64,000 bases of DNA from positions 8,742,001 through 8,806,000 of the forward strand of contig NZ_CP034463.1 of NCBI RefSeq assembly GCF_003955715.1, read 5' to 3'. Below the pieces are notes generated by a model. It had not been told where the DNA came from. It saw nothing but the letters and a program-made list of their open reading frames with translations, and searched no databases. Source of the DNA: Streptomyces aquilus. Lineage in GTDB: Bacteria > Actinomycetota > Actinomycetes > Streptomycetales > Streptomycetaceae. Every line of letters begins with the position of its first letter. Within the stretch, counting starts at the first letter, position 1. Position numbers and translations under genes: made by a program. This document shows positions 8,886-17,086 of the stretch, one piece after another.

Positions 8886-9920
8886 ATGGGCCACCCCTTC
8901 CCGATCCGGGAAATCGCACGTCAGGCGGGTTTGAGCGAGGCCACCGTGGACCGGGTCCTGAACGGCAGGGGCGGCGTCCGGGAGAGCACGGCCCGCGAGG
9001 TCCGGCAGGCCATCGCCGACCTCGACCGGCAGCGCACCCAGGTCCGGCTGGTGGGCCGCACTTTCATGATCGACATAGTGATGCAGACGCCCGAGCGGTT
9101 CAGCACCGCCGTCCGGGCCGCGCTGGAGGCGGAACTGCCCGCCCTGCATCCGGCGGTCGTGCGCTCCCGCTTCCATTTCCGGGAGACCGGCCCGGTCGAG
9201 GAGCAGGTCCGCACCCTGGACCGGATAGCCCGGCGCGGCTCCCAGGGCGTGATCCTCAAGGCCCCGGACGTCCCCGAGGTCACCGCGGCCGTCGGCCGCC
9301 TGGTCGCCGCCGGCATCCCCGTGGTCACCCTGGTCACCGACCTGCCCGCCAGCGCCCGCCTCGGCTACGTCGGCATCGACAACCGGGCGGCCGGGGCGAC
9401 GGCCGCGTACCTCATGGGTCAGTGGCTCGGCGACCGGCCCGGCAACGTCCTCACCAGCCTCAGCAGCGGCTTCTTCCGCAACGAGGAGGAGCGTGAGATG
9501 GGCTTCCGCGGCGCCATGCGGGCCCACCACCCGGGCCGCACCCTGGTCGAGATCGCCGAGGGCCAGGGCCTGGACGCCACCCAGTACGACCTCGTCCGCG
9601 CGGCCCTCGCCCGCGACCCGGACATCCGCGCGGTGTACTCCATCGGCGGCGGCAACATCGCGACCCTGCGCGCCTTCGAGGACCTCGGCCGGGAGTGCGC
9701 GGTGTTCGTCGCCCACGACCTCGACCACGACAACACCCGCCTGCTGAGCGAGCACCGCCTCTCCGCGGTCCTCCACCACGACCTGCGCCAGGACCTGCGC
9801 GAGGCCTGCCACCTCGTCATGCGGGCGCACGGCGCACTGCCCCCGGCGGGACCGACACTGCCGTCCGCGATCCAGGTCGTGACGCCGTACAACATGCCCA
9901 CCGTCGCTACGGCAGGTTGA
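8886..9920 (+). CDS. LacI family transcriptional regulator
   Basis: This is a 344-residue regulator. A LacI-type helix-turn-helix occupies about residues 6-45 (IREIARQAGLSEATVDRVLN, then GRGGVRESTAREVRQAI, with the hinge-helix region following). A periplasmic-binding-protein-like effector domain follows, with VTLVTDLPASARLGYVGIDN (ligand-binding Asp/Asn) and GFRGAM. The start at 8886 has an AAGGAG ribosome-binding site nine bases upstream. The divergent arrangement with the PhyH/SDR/dehydrogenase operon suggests it controls that operon and perhaps the transporter operon, responding to the imported sugar or cyclitol. Its end overlaps the convergent cupin gene by 14 bases. Confidence 0.88.
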   Translation: MGHPFPIREIARQAGLSEATVDRVLNGRGGVRESTAREVRQAIADLDRQRTQVRLVGRTFMIDIVMQTPERFSTAVRAALEAELPALHPAVVRSRFHFRETGPVEEQVRTLDRIARRGSQGVILKAPDVPEVTAAVGRLVAAGIPVVTLVTDLPASARLGYVGIDNRAAGATAAYLMGQWLGDRPGNVLTSLSSGFFRNEEEREMGFRGAMRAHHPGRTLVEIAEGQGLDATQYDLVRAALARDPDIRAVYSIGGGNIATLRAFEDLGRECAVFVAHDLDHDNTRLLSEHRLSAVLHHDLRQDLREACHLVMRAHGALPPAGPTLPSAIQVVTPYNMPTVATAG

Positions 9921-10254
9921 TCGCGTACGCCTTCCGCAGCGTCTCGTGCACCGTCCACGTCGTACGGTCGCCCGCACGGAGTACGGCCATGTCGCCGGGC
10001 CCGACCTCCAGCGTCGGCCCGCCCTCCACCGCGACCGTGGCCGAGCCGCTGATCACCACGAACAGCTCGTCCGCCTCGGTGTCGGTGACGACGCCCGGGG
10101 TGATCTGCCAGACGCCGCGGATCTGCCTGCCGTCCGCCGACTCCCAGACCACCTTCCCGGTCACCTCCGGCGTCCCGGAGACGATCTGTTCCGGGGCGAG
10201 GGGCTCGGGTACGAGCTCGGCGTCGGGGACGTGGACTACGAAACTGTGGCTCAT
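9907..10254 (-). CDS. Cupin domain-containing protein
   Basis: This 115-residue single-domain cupin reads ESADGRQIRGVWQITPGVVTDTEADELFVVISGSATV followed by GPTLEVGPGDMAVLRAGDRTTWTVHETLRK (both shorter than a full domain when taken alone). It belongs to the cupin_3/EutQ-like group with a W-x-I-x-P-G start and the E-x-D-E-x-F-x-V-x-x-G motif. No catalytic partner is adjacent. It could be a small-molecule-binding protein or epimerase-like enzyme. The ATG at 10254 opens the frame, and the gene converges with and slightly overlaps the LacI-type gene. Confidence 0.82.
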   Translation of the reverse strand: MSHSFVVHVPDAELVPEPLAPEQIVSGTPEVTGKVVWESADGRQIRGVWQITPGVVTDTEADELFVVISGSATVAVEGGPTLEVGPGDMAVLRAGDRTTWTVHETLRKAYAINLP

Positions 10255-10376
10255 GGGACGACCCTAGCCAGCGCGTACGCTCCGCGGCCGTGGACAGGGT
10301 GTGGGGTATCGGCCCAGGTGGGAGGACACTTCGTCGCGACTGGCGGCCCGCCGCGAGGCGCGTGATCGTGGGAGAC

Positions 10377-10892
10377 ATGGCACAGGCCGCGGCGGAGACC
10401 GCCGACGCACCGCACCCGCACGACACCCGCGAGGCCGTCCTGTTCGGCGGGGTCTACGGCGCCGTCCTCGCCTGCTCGATGGTCGCCGCGCTCACCCAGT
10501 ACGGCCACACCTCCCAGGACAGCCGCCGCTACGACGCCCTGTGGCTGCTGGTCACGGCCTTCGCCTCCGCCCTGGCCCACGGCTACGCCCACTACATCGC
10601 CGAACGCACCCCGCACCGCCGCGGGGACGCCCTGCGCACCCTGGTCGACGAGTGGCCCCTGATCGCGGCCGTCCTGCCCACCGTCGCGGTCCTGGCCGGC
10701 GCGGGCTGGGGCTGGTGGCCCGCGAAGGGCGTGGAGTACCCGGCGTTCGCCCTGAACATCACCCTGCTGTTCGCCCTCGGTCTGGTGACGGCCCGCTGGG
10801 CCCACCGCTCATGGGCCGCCGCCCTGCTGATCGGCGCGGTGGACGCGCTGCTGGGGGTAGGGGTGGTCGTGGCCAACGCCGTCATCAAGTGA
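10377..10892 (+). CDS. Small integral membrane protein of unknown function
   Basis: This is a 171-residue protein with about four or five hydrophobic segments (GGVYGAVLACSMVAAL, LWLLVTAFASALAHGYAHY, LIAAVLPTVAVLAGAGWGWW, FALNITLLFALGLV, AALLIGAVDALLGVGVVVAN). A conserved-looking AHGYAHYIAERTPHR segment follows the second one. I do not recognise a characterised family. The start is uncertain: an ATG at 10377 has a GGGAG very close upstream, while in-frame GTGs at 10362 and 10290 would lengthen it. It stands alone between the cupin and aromatic-ring genes. Confidence 0.7.
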   Translation: MAQAAAETADAPHPHDTREAVLFGGVYGAVLACSMVAALTQYGHTSQDSRRYDALWLLVTAFASALAHGYAHYIAERTPHRRGDALRTLVDEWPLIAAVLPTVAVLAGAGWGWWPAKGVEYPAFALNITLLFALGLVTARWAHRSWAAALLIGAVDALLGVGVVVANAVIK

Positions 10893-10992
10893 CGGAGCGT
10901 AAGGTCGTGGCCTGCCGAGGAGTGGCCTGCCGAGGAGTGGCCTGCCGGGGAGAGGGCCCGTACGACCACCGATGTGGGGGAAGGGAGCCCGT

Positions 10993-11844
10993 ATGACCAC
11001 CGACGTCACCGACGAGGCGATCGCCAGCCTGCGCGACACCGCGGACCCGCGTCTGCGCGACCTGCTCACCGCCCTCATCCGCCATCTGCACGACTTCGCC
11101 CGCGAGACGCGGCTGACCCAGGGGGAGTGGGAGGCGGCGATCCGTTTCCTCACGGCGACCGGACAGACCTGCACGGACACCCGGCAGGAGTTCATCCTCC
11201 TGTCGGACGTCCTCGGCCTGTCGATGCTGCTGGAGACCCTGCACGGCCACAGCACGCCCGACGCCACCGAGTCGACCGTCCTCGGCCCCTTCCACATGAC
11301 CGAGTCCCCGGTCCGTGAACTCGGCGCGAACATCGACCTGGTGGGCGACGGGGAGCCCTGTGTGGTGAGCGGCCGCGTGCTGTCCGCGGACGGCACCCCG
11401 CTGCCGGGCGCGACCCTGGACGTGTGGCAGGCGAACGCCCAGGGGTTCTACGACGTCCAGCAGCCGGACGTACAGCCGGCCGGAAACGGCCGGGGCCTCT
11501 TCACCACCGACGCCGAGGGCCGCTTCCGCTTCCGCACCTGCGTCCCGAGCTCCTACCCGATCCCCACGGACGGCCCGGTCGGGGACCTGCTCCGGGCCAC
11601 CGGCCGGCACCCCTATCGCCCCGCCCACATCCACTTCATCGCCTCGGCCCCCGACCACGCCCCGGTCACCACGCACATCTTCGTGGCGGGCGACAAGTAC
11701 CTGGGCTCGGACGCGGTGTTCGCCGTCAAGCAGAGCCTGGTCCGCGACTTCACCCCGACCGACGACCCGTCCCTGGCCCAGGAGTCGGGCGTGCCGAACC
11801 CCTTCCGGCACGCGCACATCGACCTCGTACTGGAGCGCGCGTGA
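10993..11844 (+). CDS. Hydroxyquinol 1,2-dioxygenase (intradiol)
   Basis: This is a 283-residue intradiol ring-cleavage dioxygenase. An N-terminal helical linker domain (about residues 15-95) precedes the catalytic beta-sandwich. The four non-haem Fe(III) ligands are visible as Tyr153 (NAQGFYDVQQPD), Tyr208, His212 and His214 (HPYRPAHIHF). It would open hydroxyquinol (1,2,4-benzenetriol) to maleylacetate. The assignment to hydroxyquinol rather than catechol rests on the translationally coupled maleylacetate reductase, the next enzyme of that route. The ATG at 10993 follows a GGGAG site. No hydroxylase producing hydroxyquinol is encoded nearby. Confidence 0.88.
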   Translation: MTTDVTDEAIASLRDTADPRLRDLLTALIRHLHDFARETRLTQGEWEAAIRFLTATGQTCTDTRQEFILLSDVLGLSMLLETLHGHSTPDATESTVLGPFHMTESPVRELGANIDLVGDGEPCVVSGRVLSADGTPLPGATLDVWQANAQGFYDVQQPDVQPAGNGRGLFTTDAEGRFRFRTCVPSSYPIPTDGPVGDLLRATGRHPYRPAHIHFIASAPDHAPVTTHIFVAGDKYLGSDAVFAVKQSLVRDFTPTDDPSLAQESGVPNPFRHAHIDLVLERA

Positions 11845-12917
11845 ACCCCCTGGCCTCCTTCACCCACGAGACGCCACCCATGCGGGTCGTCTTCCGTGCC
11901 GACGCCGCCACGTCGGCGACCGCGGGGGAGGCCCAACGGCTCGGTCTGCGAAGGCTGTTGGTGGTCTCCGGCACGCACGGCGCCGACACCGCACAGGCGG
12001 TCGCCGACTCCCTCGGCCCGGCCTGCGCGGGCCTGCACACCGGGGCCAGGATGCATGTCCCCGTCGAAGTCGCCGACCGTGCGGTGCAGGTGGCCCTCGC
12101 CGCGGACGCGGACGGCTGTGTCGCGGTCGGCGGCGGCTCGGCCATCGGCCTCGGCAAGGCGATCGCGCTGCGCACCGGCCTGCCACTGATCGCCGTCCCC
12201 TCCACGTACTCCGGCTCGGAGGCGACGCCGGTGTGGGGCCTGACCGAGCACGGCGCCAAACGCACCGGCCGCGACCAGGCCGTCCTGCCCCGCAGCATCG
12301 TCTACGACCCCGAGCTCACCCTCCCCCTCCCCGTCCCGCTCTCCGTCACCAGCGGCGTCAACGCGATCGCCCACGCCGTCGAGGCCCTGTACGCCCCCGA
12401 CACCTCACCCCTGATCGCGCTGACCGCCGAGGAGGGCTTCCGCGCCATGGCCGGTGCGCTGCCCCGACTGGCCGCCGATCCCCGGAACCTGGACGCCCGT
12501 GGCCGCGCCCTCTACGGCGCCTGGCTCTGCGGCTCCTGCCTGGGCGCCACCACCATGGGCCTGCACCACAAGCTCTGCCATGTCCTCGGCGGCACCTTCG
12601 GCCTGCCCCACGCCGAGACCCACACCGTGGTCCTGCCGTACGCCCTGGCGTACAACGCCCCGGCGGCTCCCGAGGCGGCGACCGCCGTGGCCCGCGCCCT
12701 GGACGCGGCCGACGCCCCAACGGCTCTGTGGCGACTGGCCGGAGACCTGGGCGCGCCGCGCTCGCTCGCGGAACTGGGCCTGAAGGAGGCCGACTTGACG
12801 GTGGCGGCCGAGCAGGCGGCGGGTCAGGCGTACCCCAACCCGAGGGAGGTCACGGCGGACGGTGTGCTGGCGCTGCTGCGGGCGGCGTTCGAGGGCGCGG
12901 CGCCGGAGCGGTCGTAG
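11841..12917 (+). CDS. Maleylacetate reductase
   Basis: This 358-residue iron-type alcohol dehydrogenase family protein has the nucleotide-binding AVGGGSAIGLGKAIALR and PSTYSGSEATPVWG segments, and the metal-site histidines in MGLHHKLCHVLGGTFGLPHAETH. These, and the short length, are typical of maleylacetate reductases (TftE/MacA type), which reduce maleylacetate to 3-oxoadipate. The GTG start overlaps the stop of the hydroxyquinol dioxygenase (GTGA). The two genes form a minimal lower pathway for resorcinol- or hydroxyquinol-type aromatics, feeding the beta-ketoadipate route elsewhere on the chromosome. Confidence 0.9.
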   Translation: MNPLASFTHETPPMRVVFRADAATSATAGEAQRLGLRRLLVVSGTHGADTAQAVADSLGPACAGLHTGARMHVPVEVADRAVQVALAADADGCVAVGGGSAIGLGKAIALRTGLPLIAVPSTYSGSEATPVWGLTEHGAKRTGRDQAVLPRSIVYDPELTLPLPVPLSVTSGVNAIAHAVEALYAPDTSPLIALTAEEGFRAMAGALPRLAADPRNLDARGRALYGAWLCGSCLGATTMGLHHKLCHVLGGTFGLPHAETHTVVLPYALAYNAPAAPEAATAVARALDAADAPTALWRLAGDLGAPRSLAELGLKEADLTVAAEQAAGQAYPNPREVTADGVLALLRAAFEGAAPERS

Positions 12918-12962
12918 GGCAGGAAGGGTGCCTCGCTCCGAGGGGCGGCGCGGTCGGTGGCT

Positions 12963-13040
12963 TCAGGCCTTCGCGTAGGCGGGCACGGTCGGCTTCTTCA
13001 GGATGAACCGGGTGGAGTGGTCCGTCAGGTCGGCCGCGGC
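12963..13040 (-). other. Orphan coding-like tail between convergent genes
   Basis: Just beyond the stop of the EamA gene, in a different frame, about 20 codons on the minus strand end in DHSTRFILKKPTVPAYAKA and a TGA, with every third base G or C. There is no start of its own. This could be the surviving C-terminus of a lost or frameshifted gene, or chance in GC-rich DNA. I do not recognise the peptide. Confidence 0.25.
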
Positions 13041-13930
13041 CGCGCCGTGAGGATGCCGAGCGCGTTCGCCCCGACGACGGCCGCGATCCCCGCCCACTCC
13101 GGCCCGCCCAGCCCCTGCCCGAGGACCACCCACCCCACCACGGCCGCCAGAACCGGGTTGACGCTCATGAACAGGCCGAACACCGGGGCCGGCACCCGCC
13201 GCAGCGTGAACAGGTCGGCGAGGTAGGGCACCGCCGAGGACAGCACCCCGGCGGCCACCGCACAGCCGGCCGCCTCCGGAGTCGGCGGACGGTGCACGGC
13301 GACCACGATCCCGACCGGCAGGAACATCAGCGCCGACACCATGGCCGCGGCCGCCGAGCCCTGCGCTCCGGGCAGCCGGCTGCCGACGGTGCGGTTGAGG
13401 AGGATGTACGACGCCCAGCAGGCGGCGGCCAGCAGCCCGAGCCCCATGCCCAGGTAGTCGGTGGAGGGCTGCGGCCGCATCAGCGTCACCACCCCCGCGG
13501 TCGCCAGCAGCGCACAGCACGCGTCCACCCGGCGCCGCGTGGCGGCCAGGGCGATGGCGAGCGGGCCGAGGAACTCCAGGGTCACCGCCAGCCCCAGCCC
13601 GACGCGGTCGACGGCCGTGTAGAGGGACAGGTTCATGGTCCCGAACACCACGGCCAGCAGCAGCACCGGCCACCACTGGCGCCAGGTGAACGACCGCAGC
13701 CGCGGCCTGCCGACCGTCAACAGCACGGCAGCGGCCACGTACTGACGGACCGCCACGACTCCCACGGGGCCGATGACGGGGAAGGCGAGCGAACCGATCG
13801 CGGCGCCGACCTGGTTGGACAGTCCACTGCCGGCCATCGTGGCCACCCCGGCGACGGAGACGCCGGAGCGCTGCCGGGCGCCGGTGGCGGGCAGGGGAGG
13901 GGCGGCGGGGCGTGCGGGGGCTCCTTGCAT
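13025..13930 (-). CDS. EamA family (DMT) transporter, RhtA-like
   Basis: This is a 301-residue inner-membrane protein with ten predicted hydrophobic helices arranged as two EamA repeats. Recognisable family features are VVAVRQYVAAAVLL, FGTMNLSLYTAVDRVGLGLAVTLEFLGPLAIAL and, in the second repeat, YILLNRTVGSRLPG and SSAVPYLADLFTLRRVPAPVFGLFMSVNPVLAAVVGW (shown in parts). The last block is typical of RhtA-like threonine/homoserine exporters. The gene diverges from the LysR regulator 68 bases away and is probably its target. The N-terminal 28 residues are polar and low-complexity, so a shorter start is possible. The exported compound is unknown. Confidence 0.85.
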   Translation of the reverse strand: MQGAPARPAAPPLPATGARQRSGVSVAGVATMAGSGLSNQVGAAIGSLAFPVIGPVGVVAVRQYVAAAVLLTVGRPRLRSFTWRQWWPVLLLAVVFGTMNLSLYTAVDRVGLGLAVTLEFLGPLAIALAATRRRVDACCALLATAGVVTLMRPQPSTDYLGMGLGLLAAACWASYILLNRTVGSRLPGAQGSAAAAMVSALMFLPVGIVVAVHRPPTPEAAGCAVAAGVLSSAVPYLADLFTLRRVPAPVFGLFMSVNPVLAAVVGWVVLGQGLGGPEWAGIAAVVGANALGILTARPRPT

Positions 13931-13998
13931 ACGCCGATCGTCGGTGCGCCCGACGCTTGCGCAAAATGCATCTGCTTCTTTGTCTATACGCTTGAGTT

Positions 13999-14853
13999 AT
14001 GGATGTGGAGCTTCGACAGCTGCGTTGCCTCGTCGCCATCGTCGACGAAGGCACCTTCACCGACGCCGCCCTCGCCCTCGGAGTGTCCCAGGCGGCCGTC
14101 TCGCGCACCCTGGCCTCGCTCGAACGCTCGCTGGGCGTACGGCTGTTGCGGCGCACCTCGCGCGAGGTGACCCCGACCGGCGCCGGGGTACGGGTCGTCG
14201 CGCACGCCCGCCGGGTGCTCGCCGAGGTCGACGACCTGGTCCGCGAGGCCATCTCGGGCCACGCCCATCTGCGCATCGGCTACGCCTGGGCGGCGCTCGG
14301 CCGGCACACGCTGCCCTTCCAGCGCCGCTGGGGCCGGGAGCGTCCGGAGACCGACCTGCACCTGGTGCGCGTCAACTCGCCGACCGCCGGGCTCGCCGAG
14401 GGCGCGTGCGATCTGGCCGTCGTACGCCGGGAGTTGGACGACCGGCGGTTCGAGTCGGCCATCGTCGGCCTGGAGCGGCGGCTGTGCGCGATGGCCGCCG
14501 ACGATCCGCTGGCCCGGCGCCGGTCGGTGCGGATGGCCGACCTCGCGGGGCGGACGCTGCTGGTGGACCGCCGTACCGGCACCACCACCCCCGACCTGTG
14601 GCCGGCGGAGGCCCGTCCGGCCACCGAGGAGACGCACGACGTCGACGACTGGCTGACCGTGATCGCCACCGGCCGGTGCGTGGGGATGACGGCCGAGTCG
14701 ACCGCCAACCAGTACCCGCGGCCCGGGGTCGTCTACCGGCCGGTGCGTGACGGGGAGCCGATCGCCGTGCGGCTCGCCTGGTGGCGGGACGACCCGCACC
14801 CAGCGACACAGGCCGTGATGGAGCTGCTCACGACGCTGTACCGGGAGGGGTGA
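13999..14853 (+). CDS. LysR family transcriptional regulator
   Basis: This is a 284-residue LysR-type regulator. The N-terminal winged helix-turn-helix reads ELRQLRCLVAIVDEGTFTDAALALGVSQAAVSRTLASLERSLG in outline (residues 4-46), and a co-inducer-binding domain follows from about residue 90. It faces the EamA exporter gene, the classical divergent layout for a LysR regulator and its target. The 68-base gap is AT-rich for this genome (TGCGCAAAATGCATCTGCTTCTT region). It could also influence the downstream ring-cleavage operon, but that operon has its own GntR gene and operator. Confidence 0.9.
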   Translation: MDVELRQLRCLVAIVDEGTFTDAALALGVSQAAVSRTLASLERSLGVRLLRRTSREVTPTGAGVRVVAHARRVLAEVDDLVREAISGHAHLRIGYAWAALGRHTLPFQRRWGRERPETDLHLVRVNSPTAGLAEGACDLAVVRRELDDRRFESAIVGLERRLCAMAADDPLARRRSVRMADLAGRTLLVDRRTGTTTPDLWPAEARPATEETHDVDDWLTVIATGRCVGMTAESTANQYPRPGVVYRPVRDGEPIAVRLAWWRDDPHPATQAVMELLTTLYREG

Positions 14854-14867
14854 GCAATACGGCGGAC

Positions 14868-14885
14868 AAGATTGTTGACAATCTT
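14868..14885. promoter_or_regulatory. 18-bp palindromic operator AAGATTGTTGACAATCTT
   Basis: Perfect 8-bp arms AAGATTGT and ACAATCTT flank a 2-bp centre, directly ahead of the GntR gene. This matches the TTGT-N-ACAA style of FCD-subfamily GntR operators. It overlaps a promoter with a perfect -35 TTGACA (14875-14880) and a -10-like TACGTT (14899-14904, 18-bp spacing), so binding there would block transcription of the whole operon. Confidence 0.75.
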
Positions 14886-14933
14886 GATTGAGTGGATTTA
14901 CGTTCGACAGGCACGCACTCAGGGAGGGCGACG

Positions 14934-15584
14934 ATGCCGAAAGAAGCCCGTCCGAGCACCGGGGAGCAGGCCAAACAGCATGCGCTCGGGCAGCTGCGGC
15001 AGGCGATCCTGCACGGCGAGATGGCACCGGCGCAGCGGCTGGTGGAGAACGAACTCGCCGAGCAGTTCGGTGTGACACGGGCCAGCATCCGGGCCGCGCT
15101 CATCGATCTGGAGGCCCAGGGCCTCGTCGAGCGGATCCGCAACCGGGGTTCCCGGGTGCGGGTGGTGACCGTGGCGGAAGCGGTCGCCATCACCGAGTGC
15201 CGGATGGTCCTCGAAGGGCTCTGCGCGGCGAAGGCCGCCGTCACCGCCAGTGACGAGCAGCTCGCCGAGCTGACCGAGCTGGGCACGGCGATGACCAAGG
15301 CCGTCGCCGACGGCGAGCCGATGACCTACTCCGAGCTCAACCAGGAGCTCCACGCCAAGGTCCGGGAGTTCTCCGGCCAGCGGACGGCCGTGGAACTGCT
15401 GGAGCGGCTCAACGCCCAACTGGTGCGCCACCGCTTCCAGTTGGCGCTGCGGCCCGGGCGTCCGCAGCGCTCCCTGAACGAGCACCTGGCGATGATCGAG
15501 GCGATCGGGGCCAGGGACCCGCAGGCGGCCGAAGCGGCCGTCCGCGCCCACCTCACCAGCGTGATCGAGGCGCTGCGCGACTGA
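14934..15584 (+). CDS. GntR family regulator, FCD (VanR/FadR) subfamily
   Basis: This is a 216-residue regulator. A winged helix-turn-helix at about residues 14-80 (LRQAILHGEMAPAQRLVENELAEQFGVTRASIRAAL, in outline) is followed by an all-helical FCD effector domain with the RMVLEGLCAAKAA, ELNQELHAKV and NEHLAMIEAI segments that carry the metal or ligand residues. The ATG at 14934 has a GGGAGG site. It is the first gene ahead of the galB-like ring-fission operon (51-base gap). With a palindrome over its own promoter, it is likely the autoregulated repressor of that operon, released by an aromatic acid or pathway intermediate. Confidence 0.9.
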   Translation: MPKEARPSTGEQAKQHALGQLRQAILHGEMAPAQRLVENELAEQFGVTRASIRAALIDLEAQGLVERIRNRGSRVRVVTVAEAVAITECRMVLEGLCAAKAAVTASDEQLAELTELGTAMTKAVADGEPMTYSELNQELHAKVREFSGQRTAVELLERLNAQLVRHRFQLALRPGRPQRSLNEHLAMIEAIGARDPQAAEAAVRAHLTSVIEALRD

Positions 15585-15635
15585 TCACCACGGACCGGGG
15601 CGGGCGCTCACCTGTGACCAAGGGAGATCGCAGCA

Positions 15636-16385
15636 ATGACCCAGGCCAACGCGCCCGCCGGGCCACGGTCCACTCTCGTCGTCACCGCACACGCCGGCGA
15701 CTTCGTGTGGCGGGCCGGCGGGGCCATCGCCCTCGCGGCGTCCCGCGGCGAGAAGGTCACCATCGCCTGTCTGACCTTCGGTGAGCGCGGCGAGTCCGCC
15801 AAGGCGTGGCGCGAGGGGAAGAAGCTGGAGGAGATCAAGGCGATACGCCGGGACGAGGCCGAGCGCGCCGCCGCCACCCTCGGTGCCGAGGTCCGCTTCT
15901 TCGACGCCGGCGACTACCCGCTGCTGGTCACCCCCGAACTGACCGACCGGCTCGTGGAGGTGTACCGCGACACCCAGCCCGACGTCGTGCTCACCCACCC
16001 CGCCGAGGACCCGTACAACGGCGACCACCCGGCCGCGCACCGCATGGCCCTGGAGGCCAGGGTCCTCGCCCAGGCCATCGGCTACCCCGGCCCCGGCGAG
16101 ATCATCGGTGCTCCGCCGGTCTTCTTCTTCGAGCCGCACCAGCCCGAGATGAGCGGCTTCAGGCCCGAGGTCCTCCTCGACATCACCGAGGTGTGGGACA
16201 CCAAGCGCACGGCCATGGAGTGCCTCGGCGCCCAGCAGCACCTGTGGGAGTACTACACCGACCTCGCCGTCCGCCGCGGTGTCCAGCTCAAGCGCAACGC
16301 CGGGCCGAACCTGGGCCTGGCCCACAGGACCATGGCCGAGGCGTACATGCGTCCCTACCCGCAGATCGCGAAGGAGCTGGCATGA
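15636..16385 (+). CDS. galB: 4-oxalomesaconate hydratase (GalB-like, PIG-L/LmbE fold)
   Basis: This is a 249-residue PIG-L superfamily protein. The usual AHPDDE motif is replaced by TAHAGDFVWRAGGAIA (His19, Asp22), the variant I associate with the zinc-dependent 4-oxalomesaconate hydratase GalB of Pseudomonas rather than with sugar deacetylases. The second metal region is LTHPAEDPYNGDHPAAHRMA. Its stop overlaps the ATG of the aldolase gene. In the gallate pathway GalB hydrates the enol form of 4-oxalomesaconate to 4-carboxy-4-hydroxy-2-oxoadipate. The presence of galC- and galD-like genes in the same operon strongly supports this over a generic deacetylase. Confidence 0.8.
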   Translation: MTQANAPAGPRSTLVVTAHAGDFVWRAGGAIALAASRGEKVTIACLTFGERGESAKAWREGKKLEEIKAIRRDEAERAAATLGAEVRFFDAGDYPLLVTPELTDRLVEVYRDTQPDVVLTHPAEDPYNGDHPAAHRMALEARVLAQAIGYPGPGEIIGAPPVFFFEPHQPEMSGFRPEVLLDITEVWDTKRTAMECLGAQQHLWEYYTDLAVRRGVQLKRNAGPNLGLAHRTMAEAYMRPYPQIAKELA

Positions 16386-17086
16386 GCGGCGTGATCGTCA
16401 CCGACCCGCCGAAGGCGGCGCTGAAGGACGTCGACGCACTGGCCGGCTTCGGCGTGGCGACGGTGAGCGAGGCCATGGGCCGAACCGGCTTGCTGGGCCC
16501 GGGGATTCGTCCCGTGCAGCAGGGTGTACGGGTCGCCGGCACCGCCGTCACCGTGCTCAGCTGGCCCGGCGACAACCTCATGATCCACGCCGCCGTCGAG
16601 CAGTGCGGCGAGGGCGACCTCCTGGTCGTCACCACCACCTCCCCGTGCACGGACGGCCTGTTCGGCGAGCTGTTCGCAACCGCCTTGCGGCGGCGGGGAG
16701 TTCGGGGCGTCGTGCTGAACACCGGCATCCGCGACACCCGGGAACTGCGCGCCATGGGCTTCGCCGCCTGGTCCCGTGCCGTCTCCTCGCAGGGCACCGT
16801 CAAGGCCACCGGCGGCTCCGTCAACGTGCCGATCGCCATCGACGGCCAGGTCGTCCGCCCCGGCGACGCGATCCTCGCCGACGACGACGGTGTGGTGGTC
16901 GTCCCGCGCGAGCGCGTCCGCGAGACGGTCGAGAAGTCCGAGGCCCGCGAGGCCAAGGAGGCAGCCACCCGGGCCGCCTTCCTCGACGGCCAACTCGGGC
17001 TGGACCGCTACGGGTTGCGGGAGACCCTCCAGCGGCTCGGCGTCGAGTACCGGACCTACGCGGAGTACGAGGGAGGGCGGCCGTGA
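16382..17086 (+). CDS. galC: 4-carboxy-4-hydroxy-2-oxoadipate aldolase/oxaloacetate decarboxylase (GalC/LigK-like, RraA fold)
   Basis: This 234-residue protein of the RraA-like/class II aldolase group (HMG/CHA aldolase) contains GFGVATVSEAMGRTGLLGPGIRPV, GDNLMIHAAVEQCGEGDLLVV and the VLNTGIRDTRELRAMGF segment, whose Arg and Asp bind pyruvate enolate and the divalent metal in LigK/HMG aldolase. It would split 4-carboxy-4-hydroxy-2-oxoadipate into pyruvate and oxaloacetate. The ATG overlaps the galB-like stop (ATGA) and its own stop overlaps the next GTG, a chain of coupled genes. RraA-family proteins can be mis-annotated as RNase E inhibitors; the operon context argues for the aldolase. Confidence 0.85.
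   Translation: MSGVIVTDPPKAALKDVDALAGFGVATVSEAMGRTGLLGPGIRPVQQGVRVAGTAVTVLSWPGDNLMIHAAVEQCGEGDLLVVTTTSPCTDGLFGELFATALRRRGVRGVVLNTGIRDTRELRAMGFAAWSRAVSSQGTVKATGGSVNVPIAIDGQVVRPGDAILADDDGVVVVPRERVRETVEKSEAREAKEAATRAAFLDGQLGLDRYGLRETLQRLGVEYRTYAEYEGGRP

Noticed and set aside
15636..16385. Annotation of the PIG-L protein as N-acetylglucosaminyl deacetylase (mycothiol MshB or Mca)
   Set aside because: The metal motif is HAGDFVW rather than HPDDE, and the operon encodes aldolase and tautomerase of the gallate pathway; GalB fits better.
16382..17086. Ribonuclease E activity regulator RraA
   Set aside because: The fold is shared, but the position between hydratase and tautomerase genes and the conserved Arg/Asp of the aldolase point to GalC/LigK.
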